A stretch of DNA of 64,000 nt. Source: Flavobacterium sp. SLB02. Lineage in GTDB: Bacteria; Bacteroidota; Bacteroidia; Flavobacteriales; Flavobacteriaceae. The stretch covers positions 3,823,186-3,887,185 of the forward strand of contig NZ_CP045928.1 of the NCBI RefSeq assembly GCF_009664855.1. The letters run 5' to 3'. The notes below the pieces were generated by a model. The model did no database searches. It was not told the origin of the DNA and saw nothing but the letters and a program-made list of their open reading frames with translations. This document shows positions 43,932-52,784 of this stretch, piece after piece (positions within the stretch are counted from its first letter, which is position 1; the number at the start of each line of letters is the position of its first letter). Position numbers and translations under genes: made by a program.

Positions 43932-45923
43932 ATGAATTTCCAAGTATCCTCAGAGTATAGTCCAAAAGGTGATCAACCACAAGCAATCGAAAAACTTTCG
44001 CAAGGTGTCATCGATGGCGAAAAGTACCAGACATTATTAGGGGTTACCGGATCGGGAAAAACATTTACTGTTGCGAATGTTATTCAGGAAGTCCAAAGAC
44101 CTACTTTGGTTTTGGCTCACAATAAAACTTTGGCAGCGCAATTATATTCTGAGTTCAAACAATTTTTCCCGAATAATGCGGTCGAATATTTTGTTTCGTA
44201 CTACGATTATTACCAACCCGAAGCTTTTATGCCTGTGACAGGGGTTTTCATCGAAAAAGATTTATCCATTAACGAAGAGCTTGAAAAGATGCGTTTGAGC
44301 ACCACTTCTTCCCTCCTTTCAGGACGTCGGGACGTTTTGGTTGTTGCTTCTGTTTCGTGTTTGTATGGTATTGGAAATCCAGTTGAATTTAAAAAAAATG
44401 TAATTGAAATAACCAGAGATCAGGTTATTTCGAGAACTAAATTACTTCATAGCCTGGTTCAAAGTTTGTACGCCAGAACCGAAGCCGATTTTAATCCGGG
44501 AACTTTCAGAATCAAAGGCGATACAGTCGAAGTATACCCAAGCTATGCCGATGATGCATTTAGAATTCACTTTTTTGGTGATGAAATCGAAGAAATAGAA
44601 TCATTTGATGTGAAGACCTCACAAGTGATAGAAAAATTCAAAAGACTTACTATTTATCCCGCTAATATGTTTGTGACTTCTCCCGATGTACTGCAAGGTG
44701 CCATTTGGGAAATTCAGCAGGATTTAGTCAAACAAGTAGATTATTTTAAAGAAATAGGAAAACATCTCGAAGCAAAACGACTTGAGGAACGTACCAATTT
44801 CGACTTAGAAATGATTCGGGAATTAGGTTATTGCTCCGGAATCGAAAATTATTCAAGATACCTTGACGGAAGACAAGCCGGAACAAGACCGTTCTGTTTA
44901 TTAGATTATTTCCCAAGTGATTATTTGATGATTGTAGATGAAAGTCACGTAACTGTTTCTCAGGTTCATGCCATGTACGGAGGTGATAGAAGCCGTAAAG
45001 AAAATCTGGTGGAATACGGTTTTCGTTTACCAGCCGCAATGGACAACAGACCCTTGAAATTTGAAGAGTTTGAAGCCATACAGAACCAGGTAATTTATGT
45101 ATCTGCAACACCGGCAGATTACGAATTACAAAAAACAGACGGTGTTTATGTCGAACAAATTATTCGTCCAACGGGATTATTAGATCCAGTTATCGAAGTA
45201 AGACCCAGTTTGAATCAAATCGATGATCTGATCGAAGAAATTCAGGTTCGCTGCGAATTAGACGAAAGAGTTTTAGTAACCACGCTGACTAAAAGAATGG
45301 CCGAAGAACTCGCCAAATATTTAACTAAAGTAAACATTCGTTGTCGTTACATACATTCTGAGGTAGATACACTGGAGCGTATCGAAATTATGCAGGATTT
45401 ACGAAAAGGTATTTTTGATGTTCTTATTGGAGTAAACTTACTTCGTGAAGGTCTTGATTTACCAGAGGTTTCGCTGGTTGCGATTTTAGATGCCGATAAA
45501 GAAGGTTTTCTTCGTAATCACAGATCGCTCACCCAAACTATTGGTCGTGCGGCAAGAAATCTGAACGGAAAAGCAATTTTGTATGCCGATAAAGTTACGG
45601 CAAGTATGCAGCGAACCATAGACGAAACAGAATATCGAAGAACCAAACAGATCAATTATAATACAGAACACGGCATTACACCACAGGCTTTAAACAAAAA
45701 AATTGACAGTGCTTTTACTAAAAATCCTTTGGTAGAATACGAATTGGGTCATACACTATCTGTTGCTGCAGAACCTGAAACGGCGTATTTATCAAAAGCT
45801 GAATTAGAAAAAATGATCCGCGAGAAACGTAAATCTATGGAAAAAGCAGCAAAAGAACTGGACTTTTTACAAGCGGCTAAGTTGCGTGACGATATCAAAA
45901 AACTACAGGAACAATTGGCTTAA
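43932..45923 (+). CDS. uvrB: Excinuclease ABC subunit B
   Basis: A 663-residue damage-recognition ATPase of nucleotide excision repair. Seen: F-x-x-x-S-E-Y-S-P-K-G-D-Q-P-Q-A-I, Walker A G-V-T-G-S-G-K-T (37-44), the beta-hairpin Y-Y-D-Y-Y-Q-P-E-A-F that inserts at lesions, D-E-S-H-V-T (Walker B), helicase motifs I-G-R-A-A-R, and the C-terminal UvrC-binding UVR segment L-D-F-L-Q-A-A-K-L-R-D-D-I. The length is normal. It ends overlapping the convergent TerB-like gene by 4 nt. Confidence 0.98.
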   Translation: MNFQVSSEYSPKGDQPQAIEKLSQGVIDGEKYQTLLGVTGSGKTFTVANVIQEVQRPTLVLAHNKTLAAQLYSEFKQFFPNNAVEYFVSYYDYYQPEAFMPVTGVFIEKDLSINEELEKMRLSTTSSLLSGRRDVLVVASVSCLYGIGNPVEFKKNVIEITRDQVISRTKLLHSLVQSLYARTEADFNPGTFRIKGDTVEVYPSYADDAFRIHFFGDEIEEIESFDVKTSQVIEKFKRLTIYPANMFVTSPDVLQGAIWEIQQDLVKQVDYFKEIGKHLEAKRLEERTNFDLEMIRELGYCSGIENYSRYLDGRQAGTRPFCLLDYFPSDYLMIVDESHVTVSQVHAMYGGDRSRKENLVEYGFRLPAAMDNRPLKFEEFEAIQNQVIYVSATPADYELQKTDGVYVEQIIRPTGLLDPVIEVRPSLNQIDDLIEEIQVRCELDERVLVTTLTKRMAEELAKYLTKVNIRCRYIHSEVDTLERIEIMQDLRKGIFDVLIGVNLLREGLDLPEVSLVAILDADKEGFLRNHRSLTQTIGRAARNLNGKAILYADKVTASMQRTIDETEYRRTKQINYNTEHGITPQALNKKIDSAFTKNPLVEYELGHTLSVAAEPETAYLSKAELEKMIREKRKSMEKAAKELDFLQAAKLRDDIKKLQEQLA

Positions 45924-46321
45924 TTGTGTTGTTCCTGAAAAACTTTCAATAATACCGTAGGGTCAATTATAGCGTTTGGCGCGTTTTTCATTAAATCCAA
46001 AACACGTTTGGTTGCGTTGGGATTCAAACCCATTTCAATTGCGATTTGCTGTATGGCTTTGGCCTCTTTTTGGTGTAAAATACCATCGCAGTACATAATC
46101 AAGGCCAATCTGTAGAATTGCTGAATGCGCTGAAACTCAGATTTTATAATTTGAGTGGAATGTTCCTGATGAAATAAATCATGAAAAACAGCTAAATCAA
46201 TACCTAATTCCTGAGCCACAAGCCACAAAAAATCATACTCTCTTTTGTGCAAATGCCCATCAACAGTAGAAAAAGCAATCATTTCTAAAAGTAAACTTCT
46301 CTTTTCTGTTTCGGTATTCAT
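45920..46321 (-). CDS. TerB-like protein
   Basis: A 133-residue (from the ATG at 46321) all-helical protein with two internal D-G-x-L-H motifs: F-S-T-V-D-G-H-L-H-K-R-E-Y-D-F and M-Y-C-D-G-I-L-H-Q-K-E-A-K-A-I. This duplicated pattern is characteristic of TerB/tellurite-resistance and related proteins, in which the Asp residues can bind a metal. A longer form from 46378 adds 19 mostly basic residues and would overlap the divergent esterase start, so I prefer 46321. Convergent with uvrB (4-nt overlap). No other ter gene is present, so tellurite resistance should not be assumed. Confidence 0.82.
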   Translation of the reverse strand: MNTETEKRSLLLEMIAFSTVDGHLHKREYDFLWLVAQELGIDLAVFHDLFHQEHSTQIIKSEFQRIQQFYRLALIMYCDGILHQKEAKAIQQIAIEMGLNPNATKRVLDLMKNAPNAIIDPTVLLKVFQEQHN

Positions 46322-46376
46322 CAATTTATTATTTTTAGCTAAAATATTGTTTTTAAATCTAAAATGCAAAGAACTC

Positions 46377-47177
46377 ATGATTAGAGGATTCTTCTTTTTT
46401 ATAATGCTTTGGATAACCTCTCTGACAAGCGCACAAGAAAGTACCGCTTCAAAAAACGTATCTACTTTTACAATCGAAGCCCCTCAACTAAAAACCACTA
46501 AAAAAATCTGGATTTACCTCCCTAAGGATTATTCGGCTACAGCCAAAAAATACAGCGTGATTTATATGCACGATGCCCAAAATCTATTTGATGCAAAAAC
46601 CTCTTTTTCCGGAGAATGGAATGTCGATGAAAAACTCGATAGCCTGAAAGCCCGGGTAATTGTAGTGGGAATCGAGCACGGAAATGAAAAACGCATCGAC
46701 GAATTAACACCATTTAAAAACGAAAAATATGGCGGTGGAAATGCCGATAATTACCTAGATTTTATTGTAAAAACTTTAAAACCTCACATCGATGCAACCT
46801 ACAGAACCAAACCAAAAGCCAAAAATACCATTATTATGGGAAGTTCACTTGGTGGATTGGTATCGTATTACGCGATTCTGAAATATCCGGAAACATTTGG
46901 CAAAGCAGGCATTTTTTCGCCATCTTTCTGGTTTTCGAATGACATTTATACTTTGACAGAACAAGCCACAAAAATCAAAACCAAAATCTATTTTTTATGC
47001 GGAGACAAGGAAAGCGATGATATGGTCAGGGACATGACCAAAATGGAACGGTTACTCGACACAAAACGCTGTTATTGCTTACATCTTACCAAATCTAAAA
47101 TTGTAAAAGGCGGCGAGCATAACGAAAAGCTCTGGCGGGATGGTTTTGTAAAAGCAGTACTCTGGCTAGGATATTAA
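46377..47177 (+). CDS. Exported putative esterase (esterase D/Fes family)
   Basis: A 266-residue secreted hydrolase with signal peptide (F-F-F-F-I-M-L-W-I-T-S-L-T-S-A-Q). I start at the ATG at 46377; upstream codons are not supported. The domain matches the enterochelin-esterase/esterase D fold: K-I-W-I-Y-L-P-K-D-Y, V-I-Y-M-H-D-A-Q-N-L-F-D, G-I-E-H-G-N-E-K-R, I-I-M-G-S-S-L-G-G-L-V-S (nucleophile), F-L-C-G-D-K-E-S-D-D and G-G-E-H-N-E-K-L-W (His). The divergent TerB-like gene begins 56 nt upstream. The dipeptide epimerase starts 22 nt downstream, so these may be one transcript. Confidence 0.87.
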   Translation: MIRGFFFFIMLWITSLTSAQESTASKNVSTFTIEAPQLKTTKKIWIYLPKDYSATAKKYSVIYMHDAQNLFDAKTSFSGEWNVDEKLDSLKARVIVVGIEHGNEKRIDELTPFKNEKYGGGNADNYLDFIVKTLKPHIDATYRTKPKAKNTIIMGSSLGGLVSYYAILKYPETFGKAGIFSPSFWFSNDIYTLTEQATKIKTKIYFLCGDKESDDMVRDMTKMERLLDTKRCYCLHLTKSKIVKGGEHNEKLWRDGFVKAVLWLGY

Positions 47178-47198
47178 ACAAAAACAATCAAACTCACA

Positions 47199-48209
47199 AT
47201 GGAACTAATTTTAAGAGAATACAATCTAAAACTCAAACACACATTCACCATATCAAGAGAATCTATTGATTTTCAGCCCTCGTTAATTGTCGAACTCAGA
47301 AGCGATGGTTTTTCAGGTTTTGGAGAAGCAACTTCAAATCCGTATTATAAAACAACGGTTCCGATGATGATGCAGGATTTAGAAAAAATCAGAACTATTA
47401 TCCAAACCACAGAAAATGAAACTCCTGATGTTTTTTGGGCAAAAATCTATCCGTATCTAAAAGGTGACATGTTTGCTTTGTGCGCCTTAGATTTAGCTTA
47501 TAACGACTTGTACGCACGCAAAAAAGGTAAAAAATTATACGAATTATGGAATTATACTATCGAGAATAATCCCCTTACAGATTACACCATTGGAATTGCT
47601 TCGATAGAAAAAATGGTTTCGAAAATGCAGGAACTTCCCTGGCCTATTTATAAAATCAAACTGGGAACCAAAGAGGATATCGCTATTGTAAAAGAACTTC
47701 GAAAACATACCAATGCCATTTTTAGAATTGATGCCAATTGTGGCTGGAGTGTTGAGGAAACAATCAATAATGCCATTGAACTAAAAAAACTTGGCGTAGA
47801 ATTTCTGGAACAACCCATGAAAGCTGATAATTGGGAAGCACATAAAGAAGTTTTCAAACATTCGGTATTACCCATAATTGCAGATGAAAGCTGTATCATA
47901 GAAGAAGATGTAGCCAAATGTTTCAACCATTTTCATGGCGTGAATGTAAAATTGGTAAAATGCGGTGGATTAACTCCGGGAAAACGCATGATTGAAGAAG
48001 CAAAAAAACTGGGCTTGAAAACCATGGTAGGATGCATGACCGAATCTACTGTTGGAATTTCGGCAATTGCGCATTTATTGCCTCAGTTGGATTATGTAGA
48101 CATGGATGGCGCTTTGCTTTTGGCAGAAGATATTGCAATGGGCGTAACGATAAAAGAGGGTGTTATTCACTATTCTGAACTTAACGGAACCGGAGTTACC
48201 TTAATCTAA
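47199..48209 (+). CDS. L-Ala-D/L-Glu (dipeptide) epimerase
   Basis: A 336-residue enolase-superfamily enzyme. K152-I-K154 (Y-K-I-K-L) and K254 (K-L-V-K-C-G-G) are the catalytic lysines. D178, E204 (E-F-L-E-Q-P) and D229 (I-I-A-D-E-S) are the Mg ligands. V-D301-M-D303-G is the substrate-clamping D-x-D typical of dipeptide epimerases. A G-D-M-F-A-L-C-A-L-D-L-A-Y-N-D segment is family-typical. The enzyme epimerises the L-Ala-D-Glu dipeptide from peptidoglycan for use as food or recycling. The AONS-like gene follows after 5 nt. Confidence 0.93.
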   Translation: MELILREYNLKLKHTFTISRESIDFQPSLIVELRSDGFSGFGEATSNPYYKTTVPMMMQDLEKIRTIIQTTENETPDVFWAKIYPYLKGDMFALCALDLAYNDLYARKKGKKLYELWNYTIENNPLTDYTIGIASIEKMVSKMQELPWPIYKIKLGTKEDIAIVKELRKHTNAIFRIDANCGWSVEETINNAIELKKLGVEFLEQPMKADNWEAHKEVFKHSVLPIIADESCIIEEDVAKCFNHFHGVNVKLVKCGGLTPGKRMIEEAKKLGLKTMVGCMTESTVGISAIAHLLPQLDYVDMDGALLLAEDIAMGVTIKEGVIHYSELNGTGVTLI

Positions 48210-48214
48210 ATAGT

Positions 48215-49234
48215 ATGAATGTCAATCAATTTCCCGATAGAATTATCAAAATCGACAAGGAACATTATTTGTATTTTGGAGGAACGGCTTATTTGGGATT
48301 ACCCACAAATAAGGAGTTTCAGGAATTGGTGATCAAAAACATTCGCAATTGGGGAACGACTTATGGAAGCTCAAGAAGTGCCAATATAAAATTAACAGCT
48401 TACAAGAATGGTGAGACTTTTTTAGCCCATCATATAAAAGCCGAAAGTGCCGTTACGGTTTCATCCGGAATGCTGGCAGGAAAACTCGTAATTGATGCAT
48501 TGAAAAAACAAACAGATTCTTTTTTTCATTTTCCCAATACGCATCCTGCGATTCAGATCAAGGATAGTTTACCTGTTTTTATAAATGGAAATATAAATCC
48601 TCGTTTGTCAGATTCTCAATCAGAAAAAATTACGGTTCTAACCGATGGGGTTTCAGGGTTTCAGACTAAAGGGATTGATCTTTCTATTTTGGCTACTATT
48701 TCTGATCATAAAGAAATTACGCTTCTAATTGATGAATCGCATTCCCTTGGAATTTTAGGTCAAAATGGCTGCGGGATTTATTCTGAAATCGATCTTCCTA
48801 TCAAACGAAAAATCATGATTTCGTCTTTAGGAAAAGCATTTGGATTAAATGGCGGTGTTATTGCAAGTGATGTCGCTTTCATTAATGAGATAAAAAATCT
48901 GGACATTTTTATTTCTGCTGCCGGAATGAATCCTGCTTTTGTTCAGACTTTGGCTGATGCTGAATTGCTTTACAAAATGCAGCATCAAAAATTATTAGAG
49001 AATCTGAATTATATTGATCGAAAGTTAATTAAAAATCAAAGTATCAAATTTGATAAAAACTATCCTCTGATTTATTTAGAAGATGATAATCTGATCGAAA
49101 CATTAAAAGCCAATAAAATCATTATTGCCAATTTTAAATATCAGGAAAATACCAATAATCTCAATCGAATTGTAATAACAGCAAATCATCTTTATGAAGA
49201 TTTAGATAAACTTGTAGGGATTTTAAATCAGTAA
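48215..49234 (+). CDS. PLP-dependent AONS-like enzyme next to the epimerase
   Basis: A 339-residue fold-type I PLP enzyme. D173-E-S-H176 (cofactor contacts) and K207 in S-S-L-G-K-A-F-G-L-N-G-G (Schiff-base lysine) are the markers of the 2-amino-3-oxoacid (AONS/KBL/SPT) family. Y-L-G-L, G-S-S-R and S-S-G-M-L-A-G also match. At 339 residues it is about 50 shorter than usual AONS, with a reduced C-terminal domain. It starts 5 nt after the epimerase stop, so the two are coexpressed. Its role is inferred to be chemistry on an amino acid derived from the same muropeptides; biotin synthesis is unlikely here. Confidence 0.85.
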   Translation: MNVNQFPDRIIKIDKEHYLYFGGTAYLGLPTNKEFQELVIKNIRNWGTTYGSSRSANIKLTAYKNGETFLAHHIKAESAVTVSSGMLAGKLVIDALKKQTDSFFHFPNTHPAIQIKDSLPVFINGNINPRLSDSQSEKITVLTDGVSGFQTKGIDLSILATISDHKEITLLIDESHSLGILGQNGCGIYSEIDLPIKRKIMISSLGKAFGLNGGVIASDVAFINEIKNLDIFISAAGMNPAFVQTLADAELLYKMQHQKLLENLNYIDRKLIKNQSIKFDKNYPLIYLEDDNLIETLKANKIIIANFKYQENTNNLNRIVITANHLYEDLDKLVGILNQ

Positions 49235-49248
49235 GATTCTAAAAATTA

Positions 49249-49325
49249 GCCACGAGTTGCACGAATTTCCATGAATTAAAATTTAATCGTATTACAATTA
49301 TTGAAAATTCGTGCAATTCGTGGCA
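49249..49325. repeat. AATTCGTG-family inverted repeat
   Basis: GCCACGAgttgCACGAAtt (from 49249) mirrors AATTCGTGCAATTCGTGGC (49306-49324) around an A/T-rich core; it lies directly after the AONS-like gene. Confidence 0.6.
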
Positions 49326-49375
49326 AAAAAGCTTCCCCAAACTCAATAAATTGTAATCAAATTAGTTTTAAAACG

Positions 49376-49383
49376 TACCTTTG
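49376..49383 (+). promoter_or_regulatory. -7 promoter element of the YehS-like gene
   Basis: TACCTTTG matches TAnnTTTG, 14 nt before the ATG at 49398. Confidence 0.55.
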
Positions 49384-49397
49384 TAAAAAATTAAACG

Positions 49398-49862
49398 ATG
49401 ACAAACAACGATATCCTAAAAAAACTTCGCGTGGCTTTGATGCTCCGTGACGACCAAATAGTTGAAATTTTAGAATTAGTAGATTTTAGAATTTCAAAAT
49501 CAGAATTGGGAGCATTTTTTAGAGCCGAAGATCATGAAAATTACATGGAATGTGGTGATCAGGTTTTGCGCAATTTCTTAAATGGATTGGTAATTCATTT
49601 AAGAGGCACGAAAGAAAACCCAAAAAACCCAAATGACGTTTTAGCAAAACATAAAGCTGAAATTCCTAAAAAAGACAGCACTAAAGAAAGACCTGAATTT
49701 AAAGCCAGTGCAAAAGATGCCGAAAAAGGAAGAGGCGACAAAGCACCTTCTAAAACAGGACCTGCAGCTAAAAAACCTTTCAAGAAAAATAATACGAAAA
49801 CTGCACCTAAAGTACAAGTTGTAGAAAAAGTAGTATACAAAAACGGAAAGAATAAGAAATAA
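49398..49862 (+). CDS. DUF1456 (YehS-like) protein with basic tail
   Basis: A 154-residue protein. The first 75 residues are the DUF1456 repeat: N-N-D-I-L-K-K-L-R-V-A-L-M-L-R-D-D-Q-I-V-x-I-L and L-G-A-F-F-R-x-E-x-H-x-N-Y-x-x-C-G-D-Q-x-L-R-x-F-L-N-G-L. The remaining 75 residues form a highly charged Lys/Ala/Pro-rich tail (K-K-P-F-K-K-N-N, Y-K-N-G-K-N-K-K), probably unstructured and able to bind nucleic acid. YehS function is unknown. Confidence 0.88.
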   Translation: MTNNDILKKLRVALMLRDDQIVEILELVDFRISKSELGAFFRAEDHENYMECGDQVLRNFLNGLVIHLRGTKENPKNPNDVLAKHKAEIPKKDSTKERPEFKASAKDAEKGRGDKAPSKTGPAAKKPFKKNNTKTAPKVQVVEKVVYKNGKNKK

Positions 49863-49892
49863 GGTTTTAATCGCAATGAGCGCTAAGAATCA

Positions 49893-49938
49893 CGCAAAGT
49901 TCGCAAAGTTTTATTGATAAAGCTTTGCGAACTTTGCG
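49893..49938. repeat. Perfect 16-bp hairpin 'CGCAAAGTTCGCAAAG'
   Basis: CGCAAAGTTCGCAAAG (49893-49908) pairs perfectly with CTTTGCGAACTTTGCG (49923-49938) with a 14-nt loop. Its 'gcaaag' vocabulary recurs in the spacer at 52800-52990. It lies between convergent stops and may terminate both. Confidence 0.6.
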
Positions 49939-50011
49939 TTTATATACAATCTTATGATTAAAAATCCTTGCACTCTCTTTGTGGTTCAATGACCATTAAA
50001 ACAAATTAGAA

Positions 50012-50716
50012 TTATATTTTATTCTGATCAATTCGGTCAAAAAAAGCGTCTTTATACGTAGCCCCTATTGGCAATTCTTTGCTATTAATAAAAACAGAAA
50101 AACTATCTGTAGATTCTATTTGTTTTAAGGCAATTACATAGGATTTATGTATTTGGATAAAATCTTTTTCCGGCAATGACTCAATTACATTTTTCAAAGA
50201 CGAATGCGTTATAATTTGTTGCTTCGAGCTATGAATACAAACATAATTCTGAAGACTCTCTACATATAAAATCTCCTCTAAAAATAATTTCTGAAATTTA
50301 TTTTTACCATCCGTTTTCACAAAAATAAACTCAGATGAGTTATTGCTTACAACCTCAGTTTTTGGTTCAGCACTAAGTTTAGAAACGGCCTTATAAAAGC
50401 GTTCGAAAGCGATTGGCTTTAATAAATAATCAATCGCATTGAGCTCAAAACCTTCTAATGCAAAATCAGGATAAGCCGTTGTAAATATGACTTTTATATC
50501 CTTAGAAACAATCCTTGAAATCTGCAGACCTGTTAGTTGTGGCATTTGGATATCCAAAAAAATAACATCAACCGTTTGCGTATTTAAAAACTCTAATGCT
50601 TTTAACGCATCATTAAAAACCCCAACTTTTTCCAGAAAAGATACTTTTTCTATATAATTCTCCAGAATGCGGGTTGCTGGCGGTTCATCATCAACAATGA
50701 TACATTTAAAGTTCAT
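50012..50716 (-). CDS. LytTR-type response regulator
   Basis: A 234-residue two-component regulator. The receiver has D9-D10 and phospho-acceptor D55 (V-I-F-L-D55-I-Q-M-P), T/K at T-T-A-Y-P and L-L-K-P. The output is a LytTR DNA-binding domain (F-I-F-V-K-T-D-G-K-x-x-K, L-Y-V-E-S-L-Q-N-Y-V and F-I-Q-I-H-K-S-Y-V). It starts 3 nt after the histidine kinase stop. Such regulators bind direct-repeat sites upstream of cell-envelope genes; targets are unknown. Confidence 0.93.
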   Translation of the reverse strand: MNFKCIIVDDEPPATRILENYIEKVSFLEKVGVFNDALKALEFLNTQTVDVIFLDIQMPQLTGLQISRIVSKDIKVIFTTAYPDFALEGFELNAIDYLLKPIAFERFYKAVSKLSAEPKTEVVSNNSSEFIFVKTDGKNKFQKLFLEEILYVESLQNYVCIHSSKQQIITHSSLKNVIESLPEKDFIQIHKSYVIALKQIESTDSFSVFINSKELPIGATYKDAFFDRIDQNKI

Positions 50717-50719
50717 ATC

Positions 50720-51760
50720 TTATTTTTTTAGTGGTATTTTTAAATAGGTTTTAAAGGTATTGTTTTCCGCTGTTTTTTCAAGTATAAATTGATCTTTATA
50801 GGTATATTCTAATCTTTTGGTGAGGTTTTCAAAACCAATTCCGGTCGACGAATAATTCTCTCCTCCTACATTATAATTAAAGGTTGAAAGCTCTAAGAAA
50901 CCTTCTTTTATTTTGATCGAAATAATGGCTCTTTCGTCCTTATTATTGAGTTTGGCGTGTTTAAAAACATTTTCGATAAAATGAATTAAAGCCGATGAAA
51001 GGATTTTTTCGCTCGAATAATTTCCTTCAATTTCAAAATCCAAATAAAGCTGATCTTCAAATCGTTTTTGCTGCAAATGAATGTAATTTTGCAGAAACTG
51101 AATTTCTTTACAAAGCAAAACTTCCTCTTTTTCAGTCTCTGTAATCACGTAACGCAACAAATCTGATAATACTAAAATATCCGATGCCATTTTATCATCT
51201 TTCAAAATCAACTGACTATAGAAAGAATTTAGCGTATTGAATAAAAAATGCGGACTCACCTGGGATTTAAGCATTTGGAGTTGCGCTTTTTTATTCTCTA
51301 AGAGTAATTCCTGATTTTGTTTATACGCATTCTGAAATTGCCAAAACAAATAACTCAAAGAACTTAAAATTATAGCCGGTAATCCAAAGAAAAAATTATC
51401 CCGAATATAATATCCAATTTTACGTGTTTCCTCACCATAATTATGAATTCCGGTAAGTTTAAACACGACAACTTCCTGCAAAAAATAACGCGTTCCCGCA
51501 AAGATCAATAACGAAACAGTAATACTTAGCAAATACAGTAAAATTCTTTTTTTATTTAAAAACCAATCGCAAAATGTGTAGAAATTTAAAAGATAAACGA
51601 TAAAAATAGACAGAACAAAACCAACATTAAAAAAGAAATACATACGGCTAAAAACAAAATCTATTTTTTGATTACTCACGGCAATATCCCACAGATAAAA
51701 GGTTAGAAATAATCCTAAGAAAAGAAGAATATGGTAATAAAAAGGGATTTTTAGCTTCAT
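50720..51760 (-). CDS. LytS/YehU-type sensor histidine kinase
   Basis: A 346-residue kinase with four membrane helices in the first 160 residues, no large sensor domain, then the His-kinase region: Q-M-L-K-S-Q-V-S-P-H-F-L-F-N-T-L-N-S-F with the phospho-accepting His, and an ATPase segment (L-I-H-F-I-E-N-V-F-K-H-A, G-I-G-F-E-N-L-T-K-R-L). Same-operon partner of the LytTR regulator 3 nt downstream. A TATTTTTG box on the minus strand lies at 51780-51787, divergent from the DUF5694 promoter. Confidence 0.93.
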   Translation of the reverse strand: MKLKIPFYYHILLFLGLFLTFYLWDIAVSNQKIDFVFSRMYFFFNVGFVLSIFIVYLLNFYTFCDWFLNKKRILLYLLSITVSLLIFAGTRYFLQEVVVFKLTGIHNYGEETRKIGYYIRDNFFFGLPAIILSSLSYLFWQFQNAYKQNQELLLENKKAQLQMLKSQVSPHFLFNTLNSFYSQLILKDDKMASDILVLSDLLRYVITETEKEEVLLCKEIQFLQNYIHLQQKRFEDQLYLDFEIEGNYSSEKILSSALIHFIENVFKHAKLNNKDERAIISIKIKEGFLELSTFNYNVGGENYSSTGIGFENLTKRLEYTYKDQFILEKTAENNTFKTYLKIPLKK

Positions 51761-51779
51761 AATAATATCGTAATTAATT

Positions 51780-51787
51780 CAAAAATA
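51780..51787 (-). promoter_or_regulatory. -7 promoter element of the kinase-regulator pair
   Basis: On the minus strand this reads TATTTTTG, matching TAnnTTTG, 19 nt before the kinase ATG. Confidence 0.5.
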
Positions 51788-51949
51788 CAACTATGACTTT
51801 ACATGAATATTATATTTATATAAAATGGCTCTTTTCTGTGATGAACGTTCAAAAACAATACACGAAATTTTTTGACAGCGAATTACCAATGTTTGTAATC
51901 CGGAATTTGGAGTTCATCAAAAACTAAAAATTCATCTCAAAAGCTCCTC

Positions 51950-51957
51950 TACATTTG
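51950..51957 (+). promoter_or_regulatory. -7 promoter element of the DUF5694 gene
   Basis: TACATTTG matches TAnnTTTG. Transcription near 51964 would exclude the ATG at 51960, so I start the gene at 51981. Confidence 0.6.
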
Positions 51958-51980
51958 TCATGAATTTAAAACAAATCATC

Positions 51981-52784
51981 ATGAAAAAAATCGCTTTATT
52001 ACTAATCATTACAATTGCATTGAACACTGTTGCTGCTCAATCAAAAAAGAAACAAATTTTATTATTGGGAACTTTCCATTTTGAAAATCCCGGACTTGAC
52101 GTTGCCAAGGTAAATACCTTTAATGTAATGTCAGACAAGAGTCAGAAAGAACTGGAAAACATTACCAATAAAATTAAAAAGTTTGGACCGGATAAAATTT
52201 TCGTAGAATGGAATTATCAAAAACAAGACAAACTCGATAAATTCTACAACAGCAATACAGATACTTTACTGCATATAAAAGCAGACGAAATCGTACAAAT
52301 TGCATTACGTTCAGCAAAAAAACTAGGTCATAAAAAGTTATATGGAATTGACTACAACAACACCGACTTTCCTTATGATAGTTTAGTAAAAGCAATGACC
52401 GCTGCTAATCAGTTTGATTTAATTAAAAAGAACGAAGAGGAAATGAAGCAGTATGAAATCGATCAAAATAAAAAGATTGCCAAGTATTCTTTGACAGAGT
52501 TGCTTTTGGATCTTAACACAAAAGCATCGAACAAAGATAATATTAGATGGTACCTTGAAACAGCTACTAAAGGCGGTAAAACAGAGGATTTTGTGGGAGC
52601 TTTTTTAGTATCTGAGTGGTACCGAAGAAACCTTTATATGTACGCTTTAATTCAGAAACTAACAGAAAGCAAAGACGATAAAATAATGGTTTTATTAGGT
52701 GCCGGACATACTGCTATGATCAGAGAATTTGTAGAACACAATCCTGAATTTGAAATTGTAGAATTGGCTACAGTTTTGAAGTAA
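51981..52784 (+). CDS. Exported DUF5694 protein
   Basis: A 267-residue protein with a signal peptide (M-K-K-I-A-L-L-L-I-I-T-I-A-L-N-T-V-A-A-Q). The mature protein starts I-L-L-L-G-T-F-H-F-E-N-P-G-L-D, continues I-F-V-E-W-N-Y-Q and K-L-Y-G-I-D-Y, and ends M-V-L-L-G-A-G-H-T-A-M-I-R. These G-T-F-H-F, E-W and G-x-G-H features fit DUF5694, distantly like TraB/PrgY-type proteins, and could form a metal site. It is divergent from the LytTR/LytS pair, whose regulator could control it. Function unknown. Confidence 0.82.
   Translation: MKKIALLLIITIALNTVAAQSKKKQILLLGTFHFENPGLDVAKVNTFNVMSDKSQKELENITNKIKKFGPDKIFVEWNYQKQDKLDKFYNSNTDTLLHIKADEIVQIALRSAKKLGHKKLYGIDYNNTDFPYDSLVKAMTAANQFDLIKKNEEEMKQYEIDQNKKIAKYSLTELLLDLNTKASNKDNIRWYLETATKGGKTEDFVGAFLVSEWYRRNLYMYALIQKLTESKDDKIMVLLGAGHTAMIREFVEHNPEFEIVELATVLK

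Noticed and set aside
44746..45111. 121-residue ORF opposite uvrB
   Set aside because: Shadow of the uvrB coding sequence on the other strand; uvrB is unambiguous.
45920..46321. Tellurite resistance operon
   Set aside because: Only a single TerB-like gene is present; no terA, terC, terD or terE neighbour exists, so resistance is not supported.
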